From Monoplex corrugatus (lineage: Eukaryota > Mollusca > Gastropoda > Littorinimorpha > Ranellidae): DNA of 64,000 bases. A program made the translations under genes and the position numbers. Position 1 is the stretch's first letter. Each line of letters starts with the position of its first letter. The notes under the pieces are model-generated. The model made no database searches. It saw nothing but the letters and a program-made list of their open reading frames with translations, and was not told where the DNA came from. The DNA lies in contig JAPXFY010000022.1 of NCBI GenBank assembly GCA_030674185.1, positions 36,489,040 through 36,553,039 of the forward strand. Direction: 5' to 3'. Positions 1-10,940 of this stretch are shown one piece after another.

Positions 1-2190
1 CATCATATTCTTCTGCAAGAGTTTCTGCGATTCTCTTACCTACTTTCCGACATTCCTGCTCAAGTAAATCATGGTGTTTCTTAACTATACCCAGCAGGAC
101 ATGAAGATATGGGGGGGGGGGGGGGGGGGGGGGAGGCAACTTGTGACAGTTCTACATCAAATATGGGAGAATGAATAACATTATTATAGGCCTTGGCTTT
201 CTTTTTGTCCCCGCCATAAAGCTGAAACTGCCTATGATCATGTTTGAGAGTGACCAAACTGCGTAGGTGAATTTCAGGCTGATCATCTGGCCCCTTCTGT
301 ATTTGACTTCTGCTTGCTGTACACCACAGGCATGGGTGGACAGACTGAACGCCAGATATACCAAATACTTTCAAGAGAAAATCATAGTCCCCAAACAAGA
401 TTACCCTTATTTGCTTCTTTTTCCATTTCATTTTACCTAAGTTGGAGATCTGTTTATCTGGCTTCAACACTTGTTTTAAGTTTTCATGTGAATTCTTACA
501 TTTTACTACAGTGATTAAAGATGTGTTTCTTTTTGAATTTGCCTTGCTGACGTTAGCAACCTGCAGCATCAACTTAAAACTGTCTCCTCCATAATCTCCA
601 CCAATCTTGCTCCAGACTTCGTCTTCAGGGATTCCATTGTCATGCCAGGTCAGCAGAGTTTCTTCTTCGTTTTGAAACAAAGCTTGGCAGGTCTTTGATA
701 TATCCTATGGGTGTTGGTGTTGGATCAGTTGCATCACCATGAAACAAAGGCAATTCTTCAACTTTGATATCTCCACAGAGAGCATCCTGTTGATAAGATC
801 TTTCTGCTCTCTCACTATCCATTTCCACTCCTACTGATCTGAGAAATTTTCTGTTTTTTCTGTTTGTTCCAGCTCCACCCCAAAGTTGTTCTAAGAGCAA
901 ACCGAAGTCTGGATGATATTATCTCGTTTTATCCCTGCTGCAGTGAATAGCTTTGCTCTTTTAGCTTTAGTTGCTTTCTTTATTTCGGTGCTATGTTGTT
1001 TCACCTCATCCTCTGCTGTGTTGCCTGATACATCCATCCTGATCTTTTCTATCACTTTTGCTCGTCTCTTTCTTGTTGGAGAGGTCACCAGTGTAGAAGA
1101 TTTTCGTGGAACTGAATATCTTGCCATCATCAATAGTTGACCTTTTGTTTTACATCTGACTGTACGCTTGTCCTGTGATTCATTTAACTTCAGCCTAGTG
1201 AGATGGGTGTAGTATTCTTCTTCATGTTTGTTCAAAGGTAAAATAATTTTGCTAGGAGAACAAAGATAACATCTGAATGATGACTTTGATGGACAATGAG
1301 AGGAAACTCCACTAGCAAGCTTTGCTGCGACAGCTGATTCTGGCACCTGTGGTGGTGTTTGATGTTTGTCAGGTGTCTTTGGTGTGAGAGGGACAAGGTC
1401 CTGTGTATCGGTGCATTTTGCAGGTGACTTACGCAAACGTGGCAGTGTGTATGTGTATTCTGCAGGGGATTTGTGTGTCTGTGGTGATGTTGAATCTTTG
1501 TCAGTTTTGTTCAGTGTGAGAGGGACAAGTTCTTGTGCATTGGTACATTTTGCGGGTGACTTACGCAAGCGTGGTGGTGTGCATGTACATTCTGCAGGCA
1601 GTTTGTGCGTCTGTAGTAGCGTTCAATCTTTGTCAGGTGTTTTCGGTGTTAGAGGCGCAAGTAAATTTGTGTCCGTGTGTGATGATGTTTGTCCACTGTC
1701 TGCTTGGTCAACTGTTTGTAATACATGTGTGTCAGTGAAGTCTGATCCTCTTTCTGGAGTGGAAGTTATTAATGGCGAAAAATCAGTTTTACAACTGTCA
1801 GCCTGAACTTTTTTCCTTTGTTGTTTTGCTGTTTTTGCCTGTCTTCCACCTTTACACTGTCGAGAAAACTGACTGCAAATGGAACACTCTTCAACAGACA
1901 ATGACTGATCGTACTCTTTCCATAAACTGGCAGTTCTTTCACTGTCACGCTTTGCATTTTGAACGGTGGTTGTTGATGGGTTCCTTGTCTGCCTTAATCT
2001 AATCAGTCTCGCACGGCATTGTTGACACACTGTCTGAGTGCGTGTCACTGCAATCAAACAATGTATCAATGTCATGAAACTAATATTTCTGCAGGTAGAC
2101 TTTTACATTGAGATACTTGTGTACGGAAGTAATTCTGAGCATGTCTTTCTTGAACGCTCACCACAGATCCTACACAGAGCGTGCAGTCTT
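1..2190 (-). pseudogene. Decayed gene: zinc-finger protein with DDE-transposase-like core
   Basis: Reading leftwards, three blocks of coding sequence follow each other. An N-terminal block (about 2190-1626) has CRICG, then VCQQCRARLIRLRQ, a Cx2C...Cx2C zinc-finger pattern. A low-complexity linker (1568-891) contains a 44-residue tandem repeat. A core (680-1) has IGGDYGGDSFK, then LFGDYDF about 69 residues on, then PCLWC. The GGD and GDYD aspartates plus a CxxC insert recall the RNase H-fold core of RAG1/Transib-type recombinases, but I cannot assign the family. Past a G23 run (111-133) coding resumes with YLHVLLGIVKKHHDLLEQEC and runs off the window. Damage: an in-frame TAA near 2100, TGA at 1623-1625, a frame change near 890, another near 680 and the poly-G run. 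It could instead be a multi-exon gene, but no convincing splice sites explain the breaks. Confidence 0.55.
1385..1660 (-). repeat. Coding tandem repeat, 132-bp (44-aa) unit, about 2.2 copies
   Basis: In the linker of the decayed transposase-like gene a 44-residue unit repeats in frame. Each copy opens with L(V/A)PLTPKTPDK and continues through QTHKSPAE, PPRLRKSPAKCT. The third copy is partial. The first copy carries a TGA where the second has TCA (Ser), so the stop arose by one substitution. Confidence 0.75.
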
Positions 2191-2878
2191 TCAGTATGTA
2201 ATGTTTTACTGTGCTCAGGCTGTTGTACACACTCCATCTCGACAAAACAGCACACTTAAAAAGGGGCACCAAACGCTCACATTTGGAATTAGTAACAGGC
2301 ATAAGTACACACCAAAATAAGGGCACCAAACACTTATACATCCACAGTTAGGTATATAGATTCACTCCGCAGAAGGGCATGAAACAGTTCTGTATATCCA
2401 CAGTTGAAAGGAAATCACAAAATGTTCTGAAAGACGGCAACAAACAAAAGAGTACATACAGCACAATCTCAGCATCTAGCAGTCTTTCATATCCACAGTG
2501 AAAAAGTGGCACACAAGTGTTCTGAAAAAAAAACATATTTCTAATCGACTTAACACAGAAAGCACACAATCAACAGATGAAAGTCACTTCTACACGATAC
2601 TAAAGTGTGACAGTTGTAATTTGTATAGTTCTGCTTCTAAAAGCACAACAAAAGGAATGTATACAAACAGTACTTTTTCAATTAGCATAAAAACTGATGG
2701 CTGTATAGCTATTAACGCTCTGGCACTGACCACTTTCCTCCCACAGCAGGAAGGGAAGGGAGGGGAAAGCTGAGAAAGGAATGCCAGAAATGGGGTCAGT
2801 TCAAGGGGGCAGCCAGCTGAAGGCTCTACAGCTAAGTGTGAGGAAAAACCGCCTTGTGCACAGCAATGTACACTAGAT
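2191..2878. other. No gene recognised
   Basis: AT-rich sequence with only short open frames. Several short related phrases recur on the plus strand (atatccacag, gggcaccaaac), suggesting a decayed local repeat between 2250 and 2520. Confidence 0.4.
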
Positions 2879-3012
2879 CTAAATGACCAAGTTGTTGGCA
2901 TGCAGAGCAGCCTTGACACCTCCATACTGCTCGGATATCAAGTCATTGATGAAGACAAGGAAGAGATTTGTGGAGAAGACCCTGCCTTGTGGAATCCTAT
3001 TTTGATTCACAC
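2879..3012 (-). pseudogene. LINE reverse transcriptase fragment
   Basis: The minus strand reads RIPQGRVFSTNLFLVFINDL and then VKAALHANNLVI. This matches the RT segment normally read as a (G/V)PQG-V-S-LF box followed by a YADD/FADD box. Both catalytic aspartates are lost (HANN), so it is a dead relic. It is truncated by a CA tract at its upstream end (3010-3078). Confidence 0.6.
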
Positions 3013-3038
3013 AGACAAAGACACACACACATTCACAT

Positions 3039-3078
<40 letters not shown>
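3010..3078 (+). repeat. (CA)n microsatellite
   Basis: Near-perfect CA dinucleotide run. It faces a GT run 85 bp away (3162-3267), so a transcript could fold the two together. Confidence 0.95.
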
Positions 3079-3080
<2 letters not shown>

Positions 3081-3161
3081 GGTAAATCATGAAGTGACCG
3101 TCCCCGACCTAACGCGTCCCCGGGTGGTGGATAGAGAAATAACCCTCAGATATGGGGGCCA

Positions 3162-3199
3162 GTGTGTGTGCAGTTTGTGTGTGTGTGTGTGTGTGTGTG

Positions 3200-3267
<68 letters not shown>
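3162..3267 (+). repeat. (GT)n microsatellite
   Basis: GT dinucleotide run with one TT interruption near 3200. It is complementary to the CA run at 3010-3078. Confidence 0.95.
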
Positions 3268-3268
<1 letters not shown>

Positions 3269-3589
3269 GCTTGGCTGGATGATAGACTGGAAGAACTATG
3301 ATAAATGTTATTTCAGTCATGTTGGTGGAGAGATGAGGCCACGTGTTGTATTAATTAGGCTTGATTACTGTGATGTGGTCAATATAAAACATTGATGAGG
3401 TAAAATTATAATATGTGGCTGATTTGTGTTTTCACCTGTGTGTTTGTTAAGCATTACATATGTAGAAAGACTTGTCATTATTATGTAGCTGAGATTGTTC
3501 TAGTGAAAGACTGATACAAATATAAGATATTTAAATCCACACGCTGGACCTTGCCAGCACAGAACTTATATACAGGTTTATGCTATAAC

Positions 3590-3685
3590 TATATTGGATT
3601 TTCTCCATCATATGTCATCAGTGGCATCAGTGCGTGTGAAATTCATTCCAAGCTGGATGACATCTTAAGAAATTGAAACTAAAAC
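3590..3685 (+). repeat. Dispersed repeat, copy 1
   Basis: The stretch TTGGATTTTCTCC...GGCATCAGTGCGTGTG...GATGACATCTTAAGAAA aligns by eye with 24640-24735 over about 95 bp. Identity and real boundaries were not computed. The flanks (3268-3589, 3686-3888) show nothing recognisable. Confidence 0.55.
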
Positions 3686-3888
3686 TATTTTTTTATGTTG
3701 TTTTTCCCTGTCAGCACTGAAAACACATCTTAAACTTTTTTTTGTATCATCATTTGAGAACTTGTGTGTGTTGACTTACCAGTGATGGAGAGAGATAGGC
3801 TGCTTGGGGAGGACAGGGATGGGTGGGGAGGTCGTGTGAAGCAAGTGTATATACTGTAATCTATATTTTTCTTGTGCAGTGTTTTTTT

Positions 3889-6800
3889 TCGCACACTTGT
3901 AGGGATGTATGTGTGTATTGTATGTTCGCACACTTGTAAGGATGTATGTGTATATTGTATGTTCGCACACTTGTAAGGATGTATGTGTATATTGTATGTT
4001 CGCACACTTGTAGGGATGTATGTGTATATTGTATGTTCGCACACTTGTAGGGATGTATGTGTATATTGTATGTTCGCACACTTATAAAGATGTATGTGTG
4101 TATTGTATGTTCGCACATTTATAAAGATGTATGTGTATATTGTATGTTCGCACACTTGTAGGGATGTATGTTATATTGTATGTTCGCACACTTGTAGGGA
4201 TGTATGTGTATATTGTATGTTCGCACACTTTATAAAGATGTATGTGTGTATTGTATGTTCGCACATTTATAAAGATGTATGTGTATATTGTATGTTCGCA
4301 CACTTGTAGGGATGTATGTGTATATTGTATGTTCGCACACTTGTAGGATGTATGTGTATATTGTATGTTCGCACACTTGTAGGATGTATGTGTATATTGT
4401 ATGTTCGCACACTTGTAGGGATGTATGTGTATATTGTATGTTCGCACACTTGTAGGGATGTATGTGTATATTGTATGTTCGCACACTTGTAAGGATGTAT
4501 GTGTATATTGTATGTTCGCACACTTGTAGGGATGTATGTGTATATTGTATGTTCGCACACTTGTAGGGATGTATGTGTTATTGTATGTTCGCACACTTGT
4601 AAGGATGTATGTGTATATTGTATGTTCGCACACTTGTAGGGATGTATGTGTGTATTGTATGTTCGCACACTTGTAGGGATGTATGTGTGTATTGTATGTT
4701 CGCACACTTGTAAGGATGTATGTGTATATTGTATGTTCGCACACTTGTAAGGATGTATGTGTATATGTATGTTCGCACACTTGTAGGGATGTATGTGTGT
4801 ATTGTATGTTCGCACACTTGTAGGGATGTATGTGTTATTGTATGTTCGCACACTTGTAAGGATGTATGTGTGTATTGTATGTTCGCACACTTGTAAGGAT
4901 GTATGTGTTATTGTATGTTCGCACACTTGTAAGGATGTATGTGTGTATTGTATGTTCGCACACTTGTAGGGATGTATGTGTGTATTGTATGTTCGCACAC
5001 TTGTAAGGATGTATGTGTGTATTGTATGTTCGCACACTTGTAAGGATGTATGTGTGTATTGTATGTTCGCACACTTGTAAGGATGTATGTGTGTATTGTA
5101 TGTTCGCACACTTGTAAGGATGTATGTGTGTATTGTATGTTCGCACACTTGTAAGGATGTATGTGTGTATTGTATGTTCGCACACTTGTAAGGATGTATG
5201 TGTGTATTGTATGTTCGCACACTTGTAAGGATGTATGTGTGTATTGTATGTTCGCACACTTTAAGGATGTATGTGTGTATTGTATGTTCGCACACTTATA
5301 AAGATGTATGTGTGTATTGTATGTTCGCACACTTATAAGGATGTATGTGTGTATTGTATGTTCGCACACTTATAAGGATGTATGTGTGTATTGTATGTTC
5401 GCACACTTATAAAGATGTATGTGTGTATTGTATGTTCGCACACTTATAAAGATGTATGTGTTATTGTATGTTCGCACACTTGTAAGGATGTATGTGTATA
5501 TTGTATGTTCGCACACTTGTAGGGATGTATGTGTATATTGTATGTTCGCACACTTGTAGGGATGTATGTGTATATTGTATGTTCGCACACTTGTAGGGAT
5601 GTATGTGTATATTGTATGTTCGCACACTTGTAGGATGTATGTGTATATTGTATGTTCGCACACTTGTGGGGATGTATGTGTATTGTATGTTCGCACACTT
5701 GTAAGGATGTATGTGTATATTGTATGTTCGCACACTTGTAGGGATGTATGTGTTATTGTATGTTCGCACACTTGTAGGGATGTATGTGTAGTATTGTATG
5801 TTCGCACACTTGTAAGGATGTATGTGTGTATTGTATGTTCGCACACTTGTAGGGATGTATGTGTGTATTGTATGTTCGCACACTTGTAGGGATGTATGTG
5901 TGTATTGTATGTTCGCACACTTGTAAGGATGTATGTGTGTATATTGTATTTCGCACACTTGTAAGGATGTATGTGTATATTGTATGTTCGCACACTTGTA
6001 GGGATGTATGTGTGTATTGTATGTTCGCACACTTGTAGGATGTATGTGTATATTGTATGTTCGCACACTTGTAAGGATGTATGTTGTATATGTATGTTCG
6101 CACACTTGTAAGGATGTATGTGTGTATTGTTCGCAATGTAAGTGAGTGTTAGTACGCACACTTGTAGGGATGTATGTGTGTATTGTATGTTCGCACACTT
6201 GTAAGGATGTATGTGTGTATTGTATGTTCGCACACTTATAAAGATGTATATGTGTATTGTATGTTCGCACACTTGTAAGGATGTATGTGTGTATTGTATG
6301 TTCGCACACTTGTAAGGATGTATGTGTGTATTGTATGTTCGCACACTTATAAAGATGTATGTGTGTATTGTATGTTCGCACACTTGTAAGGATGTATGTG
6401 TGTATTGTATGTTCGCACACTTATAAGGATGTATGTGTGTATTGTATGTTCGCACACTTATAAAGATGTATGTGTGTATTGTATGTTCGCACACTTGTAA
6501 GGATGTATGTGTGTATTGTATGTTCGCACACTTGTAAGGATGTATGTGTGTATTGTATGTTCGCACACTTGTATGGATGTATGTGTGTATTGTATGTTCG
6601 CACATTTGTAAGGATGTATGTGTGTATTGTATGTTCGCACACTTATAAAGATGTATGTGTGTATTGTATGTTCGCACACTTATAAAGATGTATGTGTGTA
6701 TTGTATGTTCGCCACACTTGTAAGGATGTATGTGTGTATTGTATGTTCACACACTTATAAAGATGTATGTGTGTATTGTATGTTCGCACACTTGTAAGGA

Positions 6801-6996
6801 TGTATGTGTGTATTGTATGTTCGCACACTTGTAAGGATGTATGTGTGTATTGTATGTTCGCACACTTGTAAGGATGTATGTGTGTATTGTATGTTCGCAC
6901 ACTTATAAAGATGTATGTGTGTATTGTATGTTCGCACACTTGTAAAGATGTATGTGTGTATTGTATGTTCGCACACTTGTAAGGATGTATGTGTGC
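3889..6996 (+). repeat. 37-bp minisatellite, about 84 copies
   Basis: The unit starts GCACACTTGTARGGATGTAT and ends GTATTGTATGTTC, 37 bp in all. Variants alternate between GTAGGG, GTAAGG and ATAAAG in the first half and TATATT or TGTATT in the second. The TATATT form dominates 3930-4770 and 5490-5730; the ATAAAG form clusters near 4080-4300, 5290-5460, 6230-6480 and 6640-6750. Because 37 is not a multiple of 3 and the minus strand of the unit lacks stops in every frame, the array yields open frames of up to 435 codons. These are not genes. Confidence 0.97.
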
Positions 6997-7284
6997 ATGT
7001 ATGTAATGTTTGTTTGCATGTGTGGATGGAGGTGCATATGTACGTGTGTATATATTGGTAGATGGGTGGAATGATGGGCTTTTTCCACACATTTAATGTT
7101 ACCTGGGCTTTGAATCACATTGTATATAAAAACTAAGTAATTCTATTGTTGTTATTAGTAGTAGTAGTAGTATTGATATCGTTGTTGTTGTTTTTATCAT
7201 TATTATTATTATTATCATTATTGTTGTTGTTGTTTTATTAAAGGACAGAAAATGTTGATCTAATGTTATCTTGCGTTGTGTCAG
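6997..7284. other. Intron-like sequence with ATT/GTT trinucleotide tracts
   Basis: Contains short GTT, AGT and ATT runs (7145-7240) and ends in a plausible 3' splice site at 7283-7284 (tgtgtcag). Nothing else is recognised. Confidence 0.4.
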
Positions 7285-7480
7285 AATCCCATGGACATGG
7301 AGTTACTGCACAAGATGACAGCAGCATTCCTGCAGAAGGCCAGGGCTATGTCGGAGTGGCGAGTGTCTATGCAGGCCTGGTCTCTGGGAGACTTTGTTGA
7401 GGGAAAACTGAAAACCATTGTGGAGAAAGACCCTCAGACTAGAGAAATCTTTCTAGCTATTGAGCAAGAGGTCAGAGATA
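7285..7480 (+). CDS. Penultimate exon of an unidentified gene
   Basis: Open from a 3' splice site (…gttgtgtcag/AATCCC) with ordinary codon use. It reads NPMDMELLHKMTAAFLQKAR and continues to LKTIVEKDPQTREIFLAIEQE. The content is helical and charged, and the family is not recognised. If unspliced it would end at TAA 7492-7494. Two donors fit: GAG/GTCAGA at 7471, phase 0 to an acceptor at 9365; or GTACAG at 7481, phase 1 to an acceptor at 9372. Both keep frame with the downstream exon. There is no signal peptide or membrane segment. Confidence 0.5.
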
Positions 7481-7494
7481 GTACAGTGAAATAA

Positions 7495-8150
7495 CGTGTT
7501 CTGCAAAGGGCAATCTAAGTCGATTTTTAGTATATCAAGTTATTGGTATCATTAGAAAGGGCATGAAATTTCCTTTCCGGAGATAATGTAAATAAGTCTC
7601 TTGACCAGAACTATAGGAGTTGTGGCCAATTAAAATGGCACAGTCATGTAATCCTTGTTTTGAGGGAATGGAGAAAGTTTGAGAATATTCATTGTCAGAT
7701 TTTCTTTAACAATCAAAAGAATGCTCACTTGTGAAATTTGAATGGGTTATTGTGATTTACTTTGTGCTGTGCTCAGAAGTTGGCATGATAAGCTTCAACA
7801 CAGTATATGGAATGGTGGGGTTCTGTAAGGGGTTGAGTTGTGGTGACAGTGTAAAAACTGCTAATTTGAGGTAATTTCAGAGTAGCATTGCCGACGGTCT
7901 TTATTGTAATTATTTAATGTTAATGCTTTCATCAGGGTGAATTCACTGTACAGTTACGGAAAAGCCTGAAAAAACAAGTGGCAATAAACAAATGTTCATT
8001 TCATTCAGACAGGCCCTCACTACCATTTTGGGGTTGTGCCTCCATTTACTAGCCTACATCAGTAACTCATGTCCCTGCTTCTGATGAGAAAGGGTCACAA
8101 ATAAACAAGAAAAAAAAACACGAACATACACACAGAAAGACAGACATGCA
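7495..8150. other. Probable intron or 3' UTR, no gene seen
   Basis: AT-rich sequence with no long frames and no recognised repeat. It would be intron if 7285-7480 splices to 9366, or 3' UTR if TAA 7492 is used. Confidence 0.4.
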
Positions 8151-8153
8151 CGC

Positions 8154-8155
<2 letters not shown>

Positions 8156-8219
<64 letters not shown>

Positions 8220-8310
8220 CACACACACACACACATACACACACACAACACACACACACACACACAACACACACAACACACACACACACACACATACACA
8301 CACTTTCTCA
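8156..8310 (+). repeat. (CA)n microsatellite
   Basis: CA dinucleotide run with occasional CAACA and CATACA interruptions. The open cysteine/valine and histidine/threonine frames here are repeat artefacts. Confidence 0.95.
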
Positions 8311-8789
8311 CACACATATACATACATACACAGACACACTGAAATGAGACAGAACAGAACTAGACCTAATCAGACACCCAACCATCATCACCTGCAACAT
8401 CACCTTTAACAACAATGACAACAACAACAACAACAGATTCAGCAGGGCAACATCAAAAACCAGAATAGTTGTGTTGTTCACATTTCTGTATTAGTTATAC
8501 TGAAATATTTTATTCATTCTTAGTTAATTGTGCACATTGTCTCTTACAGTATGTGGGTTTGATGTTACTTGATGCTTTTTGTTCTGTGTGTGTGTTCCAT
8601 GTGTTTATAAATAGATAACAACAATATTTGAGAACATTCTTAATCACTTTTCTTATAAGAGTGTTTGCAACAACAAAAAACAAAACAAAAAAAACAAAAA
8701 AACAAAAAAAGGAAGACAAGAGGTTTCCCTGAAAACATGTTAAAAAGGCTGTTATCTTCTTTACACTTTTTTCGCTTTCCCATTTCAGC

Positions 8790-9172
8790 ACCAAGTGACT
8801 GGTCACAGTCTTGGACATTTTTTCATAATGCTATTATGACACCTTATGATGGGGACAATAATCATGATGCTATGGAGTTCCTTTCTGGATTGAAACTGCA
8901 TATCAGTGCTGTATCCAGTGCTTTCTTTCATAATATATCTCGGCTTAAACCAAGCTGGCAGACTCCTGCGTTGTTGGTCAAGAAATTTGAGTGACACCCT
9001 CAGCTATGTTTCTGTAAAGTGGATGAAACTACACGGTGTGGTCCCAGTCTTCTTAACATGCATATAGCGCACTCAGCTCAGGGTTCCCAAGGAGCTGGTT
9101 TTGGCTGAAAAAATCCTGCAATGATTTTGACCTGCAACCTCCCAGTCATAAGTTCGACCGGTCATCCGCTTC
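8790..9172 (-). mobile_element. tRNA-derived SINE, degraded copy 1
   Basis: Aligns with the two SINE copies near 15.4-15.8 and 16.3-16.7 kb through AATCATGATGCTATGGAGTT and the following body, including GTGGATGAAACTACACGGTG and CCCAGTCTTC. The tRNA-like head (about 9120-9172) is worn: the B-box region is recognisable (revcomp GGTTGCAGGTCAAAATC), the A box is not. The open frame across 8665-8994 is therefore SINE, not an exon. Confidence 0.65.
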
Positions 9173-9174
9173 AT

Positions 9175-9378
9175 ATTCAGTATAGAACTATAGGCAGTTG
9201 TTGTGTGAAGACATCCTGCTTGCAGACCAGAGACACTCGTTTTAGTATAAAACTATAGGCAGTTCTTGAGTGAAGACATGCTCACTTGCAGATCATAGAT
9301 ATGCGTGATTGTTATTTAATATAGAAATGTAGGCAGTTACTGAGTGATGACATGCCTGCTTTCAGACTATAGACACGC
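9175..9378 (+). repeat. 65-bp tandem triplication spanning an intron 3' end
   Basis: Three head-to-tail copies (about 9176-9239, 9240-9305, 9314-9378) share TATAGGCAGTT, GTGAAGACAT and a (T/C)TTGCAG or CTTTCAG acceptor followed by A(C/T)(C/T)A(T/G)AGA. The last copy runs into the open exon, so three candidate 3' splice sites lie in tandem. Confidence 0.8.
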
Positions 9379-9611
9379 TGGAGGAGCTGAAGCAGCTGTT
9401 CAGTGCAGTGGCTGTGATGTTGAGTGGTGATGTGCACAACGTGTCGCCTCATGCCCAGGCTTGCATCAAGACCGCAGAACAACAGCTGGGGGCACGACCA
9501 TCCTCTGTCCACTCTGACTACCTGACTGATCCAGACCTCTACCGAAGGTCACGACCTAAGGCGAACAAAAAAATTCTGGATGATGAGATGTTGTATGCTT
9601 ACATGAAGTAA
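9366..9611 (+). CDS. Terminal coding exon of an unidentified gene
   Basis: Follows a good acceptor (gcctgctttcag at 9365) and runs TIDTLEELKQLFSAVAVMLS to …ILDDEMLYAYMK and TAA at 9609-9611. It reads LTDPDLYRRSRPKANKK in the middle. Composition and codon use look like a real gene. An alternative acceptor (ctatag, 9372) shifts phase but can pair with another donor in the exon at 7285. The protein family is not recognised. It lies 0.8 kb before a canonical poly(A) signal, so this is probably the last exon. Confidence 0.6.
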   Translation, partial: TIDTLEELKQLFSAVAVMLSGDVHNVSPHAQACIKTAEQQLGARPSSVHSDYLTDPDLYRRSRPKANKKILDDEMLYAYMK

Positions 9612-10393
9612 AAGTTGTGGAAGTTTCTGATTCTGCCAGGTAGGCGGAATTATGTGCAAGATGAAGGCTAGACCAGTTTGAATGAAAAGCCTTCAGCTCA
9701 GGGATCTTTTACCCCTTGTCCGTATTGGGACATTGCCCTTGGATTATGTTGAAAGGACTCGGTGGCGTCAGATCTCTGCTCAGTTATCTTTTTGAGTTGA
9801 ACCATTTTCATATGTGTTTTGTGGTTTCTGAAGCATACTGCCACTGTGTGTGAGCCTGTGAAAGAATAAGAGTAATAACAGTGAATATTAATAGAAATTC
9901 CTTTCCAGATTGGCAAGACCAAATAACAGTGCTGCAGATTATTCAGTTTGTTTGCTGTTATGAATTATTTGTGTACACACATCTACAGTGTGTGGATTGG
10001 TAGGTAATACACAAAATAGCCATGCAGTTTGGATGAAAGTTGTCAATCTCTATTTTAATGCTTTTAGCTGAACATCACAGACACCACACCCATCATGTAA
10101 CACTCTGTGAAGTGTGGTTATAGGTGAGAATCATAATTGTAAATGTATTTATGTCATCTGGTCTTTTTGTCAGTTGCCTTACTTTTGGGTGGACAGAAGA
10201 GTGAGCAGCAACAAGCTCAGTGGTACAGTGATTACATTTCACTTATGTTTTCATTTGTTATGTAAAGAATGATATGGTTGTTTATCTGGGTATGATATCT
10301 TACTTTGTCATGTAAAGAATGTTATTGCTATTTATCTGGGAACACTGGATATATATTTTTGATGATGTAAAGGACCATTATCATGGTGCTCAA
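9612..10393 (+). other. 3' untranslated region
   Basis: Unique-looking sequence from the stop codon to AATAAA at 10394-10399, with no frames or repeats. Assignment rests on position only. Confidence 0.45.
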
Positions 10394-10399
10394 AATAAA
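10394..10399 (+). promoter_or_regulatory. Poly(A) signal AATAAA
   Basis: Canonical hexamer 783 bp after the stop codon of the plus-strand gene, followed by a T-rich stretch. Confidence 0.5.
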
Positions 10400-10429
10400 G
10401 GATTTTTTTTTCAAATGCTTGTTTAGCTA

Positions 10430-10940
10430 TATGCACTTACGAGTTCACACTGTTTCTAACATGTGCTAGCCTAGCTAGATCAGTTCTTCCTCTTGGCAAG
10501 AATTTCAGTCAGGTGACATCCCAGGGCCTCGTTCTGGTACAACCAGTTGACATCCATCCTGCCTGACAAGCCTCTAATCGACTTCTTTTGTTTCATTCAC
10601 TGGCCTCTGAAAAATGTCCTTAATAAGAACCAGAGCGATATACGTTGGGATGGTTGGGTGATAGTTGCTGGTAGAAATGGTAAGTGCACATAGCTAAACA
10701 GGGAGCTAACGAGCATCTGAGGGGGGAGGAAAGTCCCCATTTTAGCTTTATGCACTATTGCTGTTTCTAAGATGTGCAAATTAAAAGATGAAGGCAGGGC
10801 ACGTTGACACTGAGGGTCCAACTGAAGGTCCAGGGACAGAAATGGTAGAGTCTGTAGCCACAAATGAGAGTCCAAAGGAAAGTGTCTGCCTGCCACAAAC
10901 AGAGAGCCATAAGACAGTGGTTTATAAGGGGTTTTTCTGA
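10430..10940 (-). repeat. Dispersed repeat A, inverted relative to repeat B at 18.8-19.3 kb
   Basis: The plus strand here matches the reverse complement of 19000-19330. Shared phrases include GGGCCTCGTTCTGGT or AGGCCTCGTTCTGGT, GACAAGCCTCT and TTTCATTCACTGGCCTCT, then GTGCA(TA)nTAGCTAA and GAGGGG..GGAAAG further on. Weak similarity continues to about 10940. Probably a retroelement fragment of unknown type. Confidence 0.7.

Noticed and set aside
3889..6996. CRISPR array
   Set aside because: Regular 37-bp repeats have no unique spacers between them; this is a eukaryotic minisatellite.
3730..7118. Long minus-strand open frames (up to 435 codons) of CEHTIHTYI-type repeats
   Set aside because: They are produced by a 37-bp minisatellite whose minus strand lacks stops; all three frames are open, with no start or splice context.
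8665..8994. Plus-strand frame of about 109 codons considered as an exon between 7285 and 9366
   Set aside because: The sequence aligns with the SINE copies at 15.4 and 16.3 kb, and the body phrase GATGCTATGGA lies inside the frame.
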